A DNA stretch of 23,534 nucleotides from Lingula anatina. Taxonomy: Eukaryota; Brachiopoda; Lingulata; Lingulida; Lingulidae. The notes beneath the pieces are model-generated. The model was not told where the DNA came from and searched no databases. It saw nothing but the letters and a program-made list of their open reading frames with translations. Shown here piece by piece: positions 1 through 9,113 of the stretch. Made by a program: the position numbers and the translations under genes. The number at the start of each line of letters is the position of its first letter. Within the stretch, counting starts at the first letter, position 1. The stretch lies in NCBI RefSeq assembly GCF_001039355.2, contig NW_019775291.1:155143-178676 (forward strand), read 5' to 3'.

Positions 1-83
1 AAACAAAACTGTTATCACCGTTGGTATCATTTTGTGCAATAAACATAGATGTAAAGACGATAGAAAAGGCACCAGTGGCTGTT

Positions 84-530
84 TTAGTCATTGCTTATTC
101 CACTTACTAAATGCATTGCATCTTCCATAAAAGGAAACCTCATGTTCATGATGTTATCTAGTTCTGGTAAAGTTAGTAATTTGAGCAAAGAATCTGGGAG
201 CTTCAAACTTTTTATACGACTTCCAGTAACTTTCCCCTCCCCTAGAGTTCTGCGTATGGCTCGTACACAGCAGTGTAACAGAGAAGGAAAACAGGCTAAA
301 TTGTCTTGATAAAAGTGGGTGATTTTTGAGTCTAGATCCACAGGAAGTTCAAGATGAGTGGCAGATATACTGTTAACAAGGTTGTACTTGAGTCCCACGG
401 AGTGCAGCATTCTCAGATCGTCCTTAAAGGGATAATAACTCTTCGTTTTGGCCAAAAAATGAATTTTCCTGGAGTAAACAACGATTTTCCCATACTTACC
501 AATGGTTAATGAATCCATTTTTACAGTCAA
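84..530 (-). CDS. Probable terminal exon of a SOCS-box protein (ASB-like)
   Basis: The 148-residue reading frame ends in a SOCS-box-like segment, residues about 82-124 (bases 159-287). Seen: SLLHCCVRAIRR fits the elongin BC box pattern SLxxxCxxxI exactly (L84, C88, I92), followed by IKSLKLPDSLLKLL, which resembles a Cul5 box although the usual LPxP is LKLP. Known: SOCS boxes recruit elongin B/C and cullin 5, making the protein a ubiquitin-ligase substrate adaptor; in ASB proteins they follow ankyrin repeats at the C-terminus. No ankyrin repeat is visible upstream on this strand, so the rest of the gene is unlocated. The true exon start is uncertain: on the minus strand CCCTTTAAG just before GACGATCTG (about base 420) is a possible acceptor, and a GGTAAGT occurs near residue 11. 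A decayed gene copy is the alternative. Confidence 0.55.
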   Translation of the reverse strand: MTVKMDSLTIGKYGKIVVYSRKIHFLAKTKSYYPFKDDLRMLHSVGLKYNLVNSISATHLELPVDLDSKITHFYQDNLACFPSLLHCCVRAIRRTLGEGKVTGSRIKSLKLPDSLLKLLTLPELDNIMNMRFPFMEDAMHLVSGISND

Positions 531-768
531 AGTTAGTCCCTGGTTTTTTTCTAAAAAGTTTGTTTTTTTGTTAAAATCTCTTAAGAGATTTTAACAGAGT
601 ATAGCCATCAATGGAGGTCACGTGGTCTAAAGACAAGCTCACATATCAGAATAATAGTTTTAACTGCCGTTTTTGTGGTAAAACAGAATATATTATATTT
701 CTATGAGTTATTCACAATGTTTTTATTGTGAAATATAGATCTCATACGAAGAGTTATTATCCCTTTAA
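424..768. repeat. 23-bp inverted repeat flanking a 26-bp perfect palindrome
   Basis: Bases 424-446 and 746-768 are exact reverse complements (core CGAAGAGTTATTATCCC). The left copy lies inside the SOCS-box reading frame at its possible splice acceptor. Between them, 570-595 is a perfect 26-bp palindrome centred on CTTAAG. The two centres (596 and 582.5) nearly coincide, so this may be the trace of an inverted duplication or a small hairpin insertion. No target-site duplication was seen. Confidence 0.7.
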
Positions 769-799
769 TGTCCCCTTCTGTCACAGCCAGTAACACCAT

Positions 800-947
800 G
801 ATCTGTACCAGGGAATGTAGGTCAGCCTGGTACCTTATAACACGAGATGATCTGTACCAGGGAATGTAGGTCATCCTGGTACCTTAATAACACGAGATGA
901 TCTGTACCAGGGAATGTAGGTCATCCTGGTACCTTATAACACGAGAT
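800..947. repeat. 49-bp minisatellite, three copies
   Basis: Three head-to-tail units start at 800, 849 and 899 (49, 50 and 49 bp). They differ by one substitution (GTCAGCC versus GTCATCC) and one inserted A. Each unit holds GTACCAGG and its reverse complement CCTGGTAC separated by 13 bases, so each can fold into an 8-bp-stem hairpin. There are no unique spacers, so this is a tandem repeat and not a CRISPR. Confidence 0.9.
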
Positions 948-1320
948 GCGGCGCAAAAATTTTCTACAGATTTTTCCACCTCCATCTCTTCAAACCAATC
1001 CCTTACTACATTTATAGCTCCAAGCTGTCATAATATCTTAATCAGCTCCATAACATATCTGTTTATGATATATCGTGATTTTCCCAACAGTTTACATCAG
1101 TCAATCTTGTAAGGTATTTCCATTCCAGCAGCTATCAGTATTTTAAACAAAGTTGTCAGATTGGAGGAACTGGACTTAAGAAGTAGTTTCTCATCTAACA
1201 CAATCTAAATAAACATAAGAACAGCTTGGAAATAAAATAAAAATAATTACTCGATATGTAATATCTGCGGTATCGGCAACATACACAATAGCATGCTGTG
1301 TAATAGCAATAGCAGTCAAA
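948..1320. other. Unassigned sequence
   Basis: AT-rich sequence with no recognisable protein, RNA or repeat. A 71-codon frame starting inside the minisatellite has no family resemblance and is not called. Confidence 0.5.
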
Positions 1321-1354
1321 TGTTTATTATACATACAAAGGGAATTCGTATGTA

Positions 1355-1440
1355 CATTTTATAGAGTTTTTTATACTCAACAGCCGATATGTATGCACTC
1401 GATTATTGATGCTGCTAATAAGTGAAACATTCAAATAAGT
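1355..1440. repeat. Dispersed repeat, copy 1
   Basis: The stretch around CGATATGTATGCACTCGATT, ending CTAATAAGTGAAA, is matched in the same direction at about 3386-3450 with scattered substitutions and a small indel. The family was not recognised. Confidence 0.65.
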
Positions 1441-1447
1441 TCACTTC

Positions 1448-1530
1448 ACTGGGCCTTGAACCCTACGCCAAGGGAGGGCGTTGCATCCGCGAACCTCCTA
1501 CCCCCCTCTTCATATAAACATGGATCCTCC
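1448..1530. repeat. GC-rich dispersed repeat, copy 1
   Basis: Contains AACCCTACGCCAAG, then TTGCATCCGCG, a C-run and ATGGATCC. The same order (AACCCCACGCCAAA, TTGCATCCGCG, C-run, GGATCC) recurs at about 11321-11435. Most likely two copies of one repeat family; function unknown. Confidence 0.5.
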
Positions 1531-1535
1531 CCTGA

Positions 1536-1690
1536 ACAATGCCCGTACGGAGTGTACGCAATGTCATCTACGACCTAGAGGCCCACAGTTTGAAATTTAA
1601 TGTCAACATTTTTCGTGTGGCAAAATCTTGGAAGTTACCGTGAATCCGTAGTATTTCGTATACAACCCCCGCGGGACATACGGGCATTGT
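1536..1690. repeat. Short inverted repeat, possible small MITE
   Basis: ACAATGCCCGTA at 1536-1547 is the exact reverse complement of TACGGGCATTGT at 1679-1690, bounding about 155 bp. The arms are short (12 bp) and no target-site duplication is evident, so the call is tentative. Confidence 0.3.
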
Positions 1691-2449
1691 ACATACACCC
1701 TATGGATATCACAGGACTCATGTACTTGGTAATTTAAGCTTTAAAAAAAAGGGGGGGTCAGGGACACTACTATTTTACTCAATATAGTTTCTATTTTCAG
1801 ACAGAGCGTCATGATAACAAAACAGTTGTTAGAAGGGAGTTTTTGTGAGGATGTATACGGTTATCGATTTTGAAAAGGTTTATACATATATGATTATGCA
1901 CCTCACGTAAATATGTGATATGTATACGTGATATGTATTGTGCAGAGTAAACACCAGAACACAGAGCATTTAGTTAAAACAGGATGTAGGTTTTTTGGTT
2001 TAAGATACTCATTCCATTAAATATGTGCATGACACCACTGGCTTTGGGTGTAAATAAGACAAGTGGTTATAAAATGTGAAACGATGACTCAAGGAATTTA
2101 AAACTAATGTTAATAGAAAGAAGTTGACTGTGTGATATCAAGCTCACGGTATGGACGCCCTTGGTGTACTTTATGTACGGTGCCGTGATATTTCCCCTAT
2201 AAGGCCAGGTCAGGTCGAAAAAATATCGGTTTGTCACCGAGTCCTTTCCGTCCCAGTGCAGATGCTGTACACCCTCTGAGCGGCTTCCAAGAATATCGAT
2301 AAATTGTCGGTGCAAGAACCTATTTACGTTTAAAGCACCCAAGAAAACACGCAACGTCAAATCCATGCATGTGAATAAAACTAAGGTTTAATCATCTGTA
2401 CAGGGACGGTGTAATATCATCTATGACCAAGTGCACAGGCTGTTCAAAA
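1691..2449. other. Unassigned sequence
   Basis: No repeat or RNA gene was recognised. A 99-codon minus-strand frame at 2067-2366 has no family resemblance, no clear splice context and no repeat structure; it could be an exon but nothing supports it beyond length. Confidence 0.4.
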
Positions 2450-2490
2450 TATAAATAAATAAATAAATATATAAATAAATAAATAAATAA
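2450..2490. repeat. (AAAT)n microsatellite
   Basis: About ten AAAT units with one ATAT interruption. Confidence 0.9.
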
Positions 2491-2781
2491 TATAAAAAGT
2501 CAACAGTTTTCATTTGAAAACAAAATGTAGAAGACACGAAAGCTGTGAATCCGTACAACACAGCCTGTCTCAGTTCAGGCGCCGCCTTAAAATCAATATA
2601 TGAACATCCGTGCCGAGATCGCAGTGATCTGTTAATATGGGTAAAGGTAGTATTAAGCAGGAAAATTGTTGACTAATATCACTGTACTATCACGTGTTAA
2701 GCGGGGGTACTTAAGTTCATCAAATAACAATCGTTCCTTTCAACATTATGCACTTTTATCGCATAAAAGGGAAGTATGATG

Positions 2782-2855
2782 AATTAGTTCAAGGGAATCG
2801 TTTCTCTTCGTTGATCTCTGACGTCATACCTTTGTGAGGCAGTAAATAGGAGAAT
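2782..2855. repeat. Dispersed repeat with TGACGTCA, copy 1
   Basis: Shares GTTG-TCTCT, TGACGTCA (2819-2826) and TGTGAGGCAGTAAATA with a second copy at about 3508-3580, in the same direction. TGACGTCA is the perfect CRE palindrome bound by CREB/ATF proteins; here it comes with the repeat, so regulatory activity is not implied. Confidence 0.65.
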
Positions 2856-3385
2856 CAGATCCCAAACCCTGTACTCAATATATAGACATTTGAATGTCTT
2901 GTAAAACAAATTGAGTTTTGTACTTGAACAGCACCAGATCTGGTCACATCTCATTGAGTTAGATGTGTTTACTAGTGAACATTCCCAACGACTATTAGGA
3001 AATAAACCATGTGTCTGTTTCATTTTCTCTTTATTTATCAAAGTGATTACAAAAAAGGTAACCGCCTCTGTTTGAAAACGGGTTTTCCCAACATTCCTAT
3101 TATTAGAAGTGAACACCACACCTGTCGTGCCAGTGTCGTCAGGGCAGATGGTTGTTCCTGACAAGGTGAGTGATTTTATGCTTTGAAATGTTGAAATGAA
3201 GAAACGAGTTTCCACAAGTGATTATAGCGAGGCAAAATGCTTATTCATCTCCTTTCTTCTCGCTATTTCCTATTTGTTTTGAGTAGTCTTATTGTATTTG
3301 TTGGTGAAAGCTATCGACATAGTGTCACGTGATAAACAACCTTGATATTTTAGCTTTAATCAAACATTTATCCAAATACATTTTC

Positions 3386-3450
3386 TACAGAGTTTTGCGA
3401 GACTCAGCAGACGATATGTGTGCACTCGATTATTGCTAATAAGTGAAAGT
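3386..3450. repeat. Dispersed repeat, copy 2
   Basis: Second copy of the element at 1355-1440: CGATATGTGTGCACTCGATT followed by CTAATAAGTGAAA. It precedes a T-run at about 3461-3472. Confidence 0.65.
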
Positions 3451-3507
3451 TTAAAAAAGTTTTTTTTTTTTTTACATCTATTGCTTGCAAGTACATATAT
3501 CATCGTA

Positions 3508-3580
3508 AGTTTAGGGGAATTCCCTTTTTTGTTGGTCTCTATTGACGTCATCGCATTGTGAGGCAGTAAATAAAAGAAAT
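3508..3580. repeat. Dispersed repeat with TGACGTCA, copy 2
   Basis: Second copy of the element at 2782-2855, with TGACGTCA at 3543-3550 and TGTGAGGCAGTAAATA after it. Confidence 0.65.
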
Positions 3581-3884
3581 ATTTCCCACCACCTGCGCTG
3601 AATAGTTTGATAAATCAACGTCATATTAAATGGGAATACAAGTCTCTGGGGACCTCAATTCAATAAAATCTGACCCCCTCTTTTCTCTAGATCTGCCCAT
3701 CACGTTTAACCCACTGTAAGAATACATACCTAAGGATGTTATGTGACCGTGGTGATATGCTGATTAAAGGCGAAAAAAGGTACATTTACCCATAACACTA
3801 AAGTGATGAATTGGTACTCTAAAGAAAACGGGTTATTTTTTTCACAAAATGTTGAAGCAATATCTATGTAGTATGTATATGAAA
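3581..3884. other. Unassigned sequence before the large inverted repeat
   Basis: No gene, RNA or repeat recognised. Confidence 0.5.
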
Positions 3885-5448
3885 TAGTAGGCTTGTTAAG
3901 GACCAAGAATTGGCCAAACGCTGCATTTTGTAGTACAAATGTCTAACTTGGCATAAATGTTCCTTGGGCCAAAAGAAAATTTTTTATCCAAAGAGACACG
4001 CTCTATCGATGCATAAATTAACATAAATTATGCAAATTAGGTGCCAAAATATATCATATTTCATATTTCCATTAATATTTGGCCTAGAAACATGTATAGA
4101 TTATCAAACCCGACTAAATTAGGGACAAGGAACCCATTTTTGATCATTTGGAAGCGATTGGTGGCCATTTTGTGCCTCAAATCCAAGATGGCCGCCACCC
4201 GTCATTTTGAAAGTGGACATAATTTTGCTATTTTATGTTGAATTTTGAAGCGTTTGGTCTATATATACTTGATATATATATTGATTCCTACTATTTTGGG
4301 GGTGCAAAAGTCATTTTTGATATTGTTTTGGTGATAGAAGGTGATTTGAAGGGACAAAGAGGGTGTTTTAAGCGCCTACCAAGATATGTGTGAACGCTGC
4401 AAAACCATGGATATTGATAACCAGTATTCAAATATATCTCAGTGCAATTCTTTTGTTATATACCATCGCTACTGGGCTATATTATGAGCAAAAAACTAAT
4501 TTTTACCATTATGGAGGCCATTGGTGGCCGTTTCATTCCTCAAATCCAAGATGGCCGCCAAAAAACATTTTGAAATTAGGCATAATTCGCTATTTTTAAA
4601 ACTATATGTATTAAATCTTTGTAAATGAGTAATGCGTCTTATTATTATTTTCTGGTGCAGAATACATTATCTGCTTCATAATATGTGAGTACAAACTAGT
4701 TTAGCCTCCAAAATCAATATACATGTAGGCTTAAGTTGTCACATAGACTTACATGTGCCATGCAGTCTAATTAGTACAAAATGTTTAATAAAATCCTAAA
4801 GAGCTTGAAACAAGTATAAGAGACCAAAATGGCTTTATTAAAGGTAAAGAACACATACTTGGTGCTTTGGAGACAATTGGTAGCAATTTTGATCCTCAAA
4901 TCCAAAATGGCCGCCAGTCATAATTTTGAAATAAGGTATAACTCATCAATTTGAAGCTATTGCTCTTACACTAGCATGTTATACATCGTTTCTTATCATT
5001 TGGGTTGTAGACGTCACGTGTCTTATCTCTTGTGAGATATTATACAAAAAGAAAATATTACAAGGCTCCAACACCAATATAAGCTTACGTCTTCACCTTT
5101 GCTTGTATACGTCTTGAAGTCAAATTTGTGCAAAAATATGTTATATAACAATTTTAAAATTGTTTTGCCAGACATAAATTAAGGGCAAGTGACCAGCATG
5201 GCTGATTCGACTTTATGGTGACTATTGTTAGCTATTCTTTTGTTCATATCCAAGAGCCTGTCGCTATTTAAAAATTATGGCATAGTTTACCTTTTTGAGC
5301 TGTTGGACTTTCATATGATCGTAATGCATCAATTGTTACTATTTTGGAAGTGCATAATTAATTTCTGTGTTGTTCTGGTGACAGAGGATAATAAAAAAAG
5401 GCATAAAGTATTTAAGATGATTCCAAGATGAATTTTCCTGTAGTTGTC
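3885..5448. repeat. Left arm of the inverted repeat, with about 350-bp subrepeats
   Basis: Boxes equivalent to CCAAGATGGCCGCC lie near 4185, 4548, 4904 and, eroded, 5252, spaced 363, 356 and 348 bp. Each is followed by an ATTTTGAAA, GGCATAATT, CTATTT series and, at comparable distances, TACTATTTTGG and TTTTGGTGACAG-like blocks. The arm is therefore an old tandem array of about four units. Confidence 0.7.
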
Positions 5449-5953
5449 AAATGCTGTAGATGTTTTGTGCTTGTTCGTCCATTGGAAACAATGAGAACTA
5501 GGTAGTCGCCTTGTGGATTTCTATTGGTAGTGAGATGACTTGTCTGGCCAAATCATGCTAGGAAGGATCACTGGCACTAAGAAAGGAGGCTGCTTCCTGG
5601 ACTGTTTTGCATTATCTCTCTTGCCTACCTGCGCAGCTGCTGCTTTCTAGTTGGTTTTGCAGATTCCTTATTTCTTCCTCTGATGCGACATGTTCCCATG
5701 CATTGATGTTACTCTGGAAACTGGATTTTAATATATTGTTTGGCTGTTCCTCATAGGACACTGACAAAACCTCAATTTTTACTGGCTGTTGTCTTATTGG
5801 CCTACCAGAGCTGATCATGCATGTTTCTTTTTGCTGTGCTGCTGGATGATTGTGCAGACAACATATGGAGCTATTTCAAAGCAAAGTCCATTTGCTTGTC
5901 TTTCACGGGCATTTACGCATCAACACAACTAAGCAAGTTCCATAGTATTATAA
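5449..5953. other. Left part of the inverted-repeat spacer
   Basis: No family recognised. A 68-codon minus-strand frame (5612-5818) contains a short acidic and coil-like stretch, EEEIRNLQNQLESS, but has no start context or homology I can name, so it is not called as a gene. Confidence 0.4.
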
Positions 5954-6156
5954 GGGCGTATTCCCAGAGCTTTTAGATCGATCTATCCCCGCGGGGAGTC
6001 TCACTAGATTACTGTTAGATAATCCGGCTTAAATGTCCGTCCCGCCTACTACAAGCTGTAAGGGGGTAATTAACTTTCGTGCCCGCTCGGCTGACAGCTA
6101 TTTAGCGTGAACTCCCAGATCTAAAGTAGATCGATCTAATCTCTAGGAATGGGGAC
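5954..6156. mobile_element. 203-bp MITE, PIF/Harbinger-like
   Basis: Bounded by TAA on both sides (5951-5953 and 6157-6159), which fits the 3-bp TWA target duplication of PIF/Harbinger elements. The ends are imperfect inverted repeats of about 30 bp: GGGCGTATTCCCAGAGC on the left against GTCCCCATTCCTAGAGA read from the right, both running into the palindrome TAGATCGATCTA (about 974-985 and 127-138 within the 5 and 6 kb lines). It has no coding capacity. Superfamily assignment rests only on the TAA and the terminal G-run. Confidence 0.6.
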
Positions 6157-6304
6157 TAAGACGACACATTTTTCACCCTTCAAATCTTCTGGACTATATT
6201 TAACATGCAAATGCAAGCCCCAGTGACTGGGACATAAATTTACGTGTGGCTTTTTGGTTCACATTTACCAGTGAAAGATTAATAATATAATACCACTATG
6301 CATA

Positions 6305-7656
6305 TACACACACTGGACAAAAGAAGTGTCACCCCTACTGAGCCAATACTATGGGGGAGATAAATGACTGTTGAATGATATGCTCCTGGTATCATTTTAT
6401 TAACATCAAATTTCACAAAATGAGAACAAAATATACATTCTACCAAAATATGCAGTTTCAAGTCCAAAATTAGTACTTAGTGGCATAGCCACGTGACCTA
6501 ATAATAGGTGCCAGTCTACGAAGCAAGGTTTCATATAATTGTCTGATGCGTTCAGGGCTTATGCTGGCCCAAGCATGAAACACTGAATATAACAGACTTT
6601 CTCTGCTGGTTAGACGGGCATTTGTAAAAAGTTTTGACATATCATTCCTCACATTTTCTATTATGTTTGCATCCGGACCCTGGGCAGGCCACATCACCCT
6701 GCGAATGTCCTGTTGGTCAAACCAATCATCAACTGCTCTGTTTCGTGACAAGGAACATTGTCATCCTGGTGAACAAGTGGATAATTCCTGTCACCAAACA
6801 TGTTAGTAATAGATGGTAGCAAGCCTGGCTCCAAAACATCGATATATTTCTAGTGATTTATGTTTCCATTAACCACTATCAATTCGCCCAATGCAAGCCA
6901 TGGATGCTGATGCAGCCCCACACCATGATGAATATGCTGCTCCGAGTTCGAAAATTCAGTGCATGTGGTTCAAATGCTGTCATCAGAGGTCAGACCAAAG
7001 CGACACTCATCAGAAAAAATATGTAGGACCAATTGTCATGAACTGTCCAGTTCCAGATCCTGTTGACCTTAGTTTACTCTACGTTGCCTGTTTTGTAACG
7101 ATATAAGAGGTTTCAGTCTTGCTACCCTGCTGTACACTCTCTGAGCATGTAACCGACGCCTAGCAATTTCCACAGACACATTCTTGTGTGTGAAATTGTT
7201 CCACTTTGTTGTCAACTGACAAGCAGTTTCGAACTTTGACAACCTGGACATCAAAATCAGCCGTCGGTCTTCACGACCAGTATTTTTTCTTGGACGACCC
7301 ATCAGAGGCAATTTGTCTCTTGATCCAGTGTTTCTATACCGAGACCAGACCTTCAGCACGGTTTTGACTGAACAATTCAATTGTATCCCTATTCTGACAT
7401 TGCTTATATTCCGCCTCTTCAGGTTAATAACTTGCACCTATAACCGTTAGATAATTGCCTGTATCTTGTCATATTGGAGGAAGACAGGAATAACATTTGC
7501 TGTACATGTATAAGACCAACAATACAATTCCATGGTATAGCGGTTTTATACTCATTAGTCACATTATAAGTAGACCAGGCATTATAAGTACCCAAGATCT
7601 GCCTACTTTTATTACTCTGAGTTAGGGGGTGACACTTCTTTTGTCCAGTGTGTGTT
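6305..7656 (-). mobile_element. Tc1-like DNA transposon, 1352 bp
   Basis: Inverted ends share about 30 bp including CACACACTGGACAAAAGAAG at the left and its complement at the right, flanked by TA on both sides (6303-6304 and 7657-7658), the target duplication of the Tc1/mariner superfamily. Length and a single minus-strand transposase fit a full-length element. It lies in the spacer of the 3885-9113 inverted repeat, so it probably inserted later. Confidence 0.9.
6470..7437 (-). pseudogene. Tc1-like transposase, frameshifted
   Basis: Role: a DD34E transposase that would cut and rejoin DNA at the element ends. The first 122 residues (7069-7437) hold the paired-type helix-turn-helix region, with the GRPRKN hook between the two DNA-binding subdomains and RQRRVN at the end, where the frame stops. 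Downstream pieces in shifted frames keep the catalytic landmarks: FSDE at 7007-7018, QDDN at 6757-6768 and IIENV with its glutamate at 6656-6658. The last 93 residues (6470-6751) begin after the second aspartate and include WPAQGPDANIIEN and the usual LLRRLAPIIRSRG tail. The second D and the E are 104 bases apart instead of the 105 of DD34E, showing a one-base loss. Several in-frame stops lie between 7069 and 6770. Not functional as it stands. Confidence 0.88.
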
Positions 7657-7761
7657 TATATTTATTGCTTACCTTTAAATTATTCAGTATCTTTTAGTGG
7701 ATGGTCACTTAGGATAAATCTAGATGATATATTTAAGCATGTTGTTCGGGTTCCACAGACT

Positions 7762-9113
7762 CAACAATGCTCATCTTGGAATTTATTTTACAACCTTATA
7801 TTACCCTTTTATTATCTTCTGTCACCAAATTAGCGCCAGAAAATTACTTTTGAGGCCCCAGAATAGTACCATTTTACCTAATACAAGGGTCACACAATTC
7901 AAAGATTATAAAATTACACCAAAATATTAAAATAGCGGCATGCAACCAAAACTTGGTTTTGATAAAAAATAATGGCTAACAATTTTCCTTATACGGTCAA
8001 AGATGTATTCTTTTGCTTTAATTCAGCCATTTTGTTTGCTGACACTTGTTTAATAGATAGGGCGAAATCCTTAAAATATGTTAAAGCACATAGTTTTGTA
8101 CTAATTAGATTACTAATTGTACATACAAACTGCAGGCCCAAGTGACGACTGAATCCTATATTTTGTTGGAGGCTTATAAAAGTTTCTATTTACATTTTAT
8201 GAAACCGAAAATGCATTCTGTACCAGGATATAATCAAAAATGACGTATGGCACGCTTATGAAGGTGTGATAGGTTCAAAATGGTGAATAATGCTCAATTT
8301 CAAAATCGGATGAGCGCCATCTTGAATTTGAAGCACAAATTTTATGAAACTGATAACGTATTCTGCACCAGAAAATAATATAAAATGATGTATTATTCAT
8401 TTACAAAGATGTAATACATTTAGTTTCAAAATAGCGAATTATGCCTAATTTCAAAATAGTTTTTGGCGGCCATCTATGATTTGAGGGATAAAACGGCCAC
8501 AAATGGCCTCCATAATGGTAAAAATGAGTTTTTTTGCTCATAATATAGTCCAATAGCGATGGTATATAACAAAAAATTGCATTGAGATTTATTTGAATAC
8601 TGGTTATCAATATCCATGGTTTTGCAGCGTTCACACATATCTTGGTAGGCGCTTAAAATACCCTCTTTGTCCCTTCAAATCACCTTCTATCACCAAAACA
8701 ATATCAAAAATGACTTTTGCACCCCCAAAATAGTAGGAATCAATATATATATATATATATATCAAGTATATATAGACCAAACGCTTCAAAATTCAACATA
8801 AAATAGCATTTTTTTTTCAAAATGGCGGGTGGCGACCATCTTGAATTTAAGGCACAAAATGGCCACCAATTGCTTCCAAATTATCAAAAATGGGTTCCTT
8901 GTCCCTAATTTAGTCAGGTTTGATAATCTATACATGTTTCTAGGCCAAATATTAATGGAAATATGAAGTATTATATATTTTGGCACCTAATTTGCATAAT
9001 TATGCTAATTTATGCATCGATAGAGCGTGTCTCTTTGGATAAAAAATTTTCTTTTGGCCCAAGGAACATTTATGCCAAGTTAGACATTTGTACTATAAAA
9101 TGCAAGCCTACTA
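7762..9113. repeat. Right arm of the inverted repeat
   Basis: Reverse-complement counterpart of 3885-5448. Boxes corresponding to GATGGCCGCC lie near 8839, 8473 and 8321 with an eroded one near 7951. The spacing 8473 to 8321 is only about 152 bp, pointing to an internal partial duplication. A (TA) run at about 8743-8762 is longer than its partner near 4269-4281. Confidence 0.7.

Larger units (their letters stand above)
3885..9113. mobile_element. Foldback-like element with long inverted arms
   Basis: Seen: bases 3885 to about 5448 and about 7762 to 9113 are diverged reverse complements in the same order. Matching landmarks include TAGTAGGCTTG (3885-3895 and 9103-9113), the AGAGACACGCTCTATCGATG stretch, the GATGGCCGCC boxes, TCTAATTAGTACAAAA (4766-4781 and its partner near 8094-8109), GGTGACAGAGGATAATAAAA and TTCCAAGATGA at the inner ends. 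The right arm lacks about 28 bases present at 3896-3923 and carries an extra segment near 8215-8345. The arms enclose about 2.3 kb, of which about 1.56 kb is two younger insertions. Known: Foldback elements have long inverted ends made of subrepeats, as here. Inferred: one mobile element rather than a chance inverted duplication. No clear target-site duplication was found and no transposase of its own was recognised. Confidence 0.65.

Noticed and set aside
800-947. CRISPR-like repeat array
   Set aside because: The units are contiguous with no unique spacers, and the rest of the window is eukaryotic.
2784-3215. A 143-codon minus-strand open frame
   Set aside because: Its end lies in the dispersed TGACGTCA repeat, and the protein has no family resemblance.
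3360-3551. A 63-codon minus-strand frame
   Set aside because: It spans two dispersed repeat copies and a T-run that gives poly-lysine.
4041-4599. Open frames at 4041-4241 and 4390-4599 that recur as similar proteins on the other strand at 8786-8986 and 8401-8634
   Set aside because: They are mirror images created by the inverted repeat. Differences between the pairs are mostly amino-acid changing and one pair loses its shared C-terminus, so there is no sign of protein selection.
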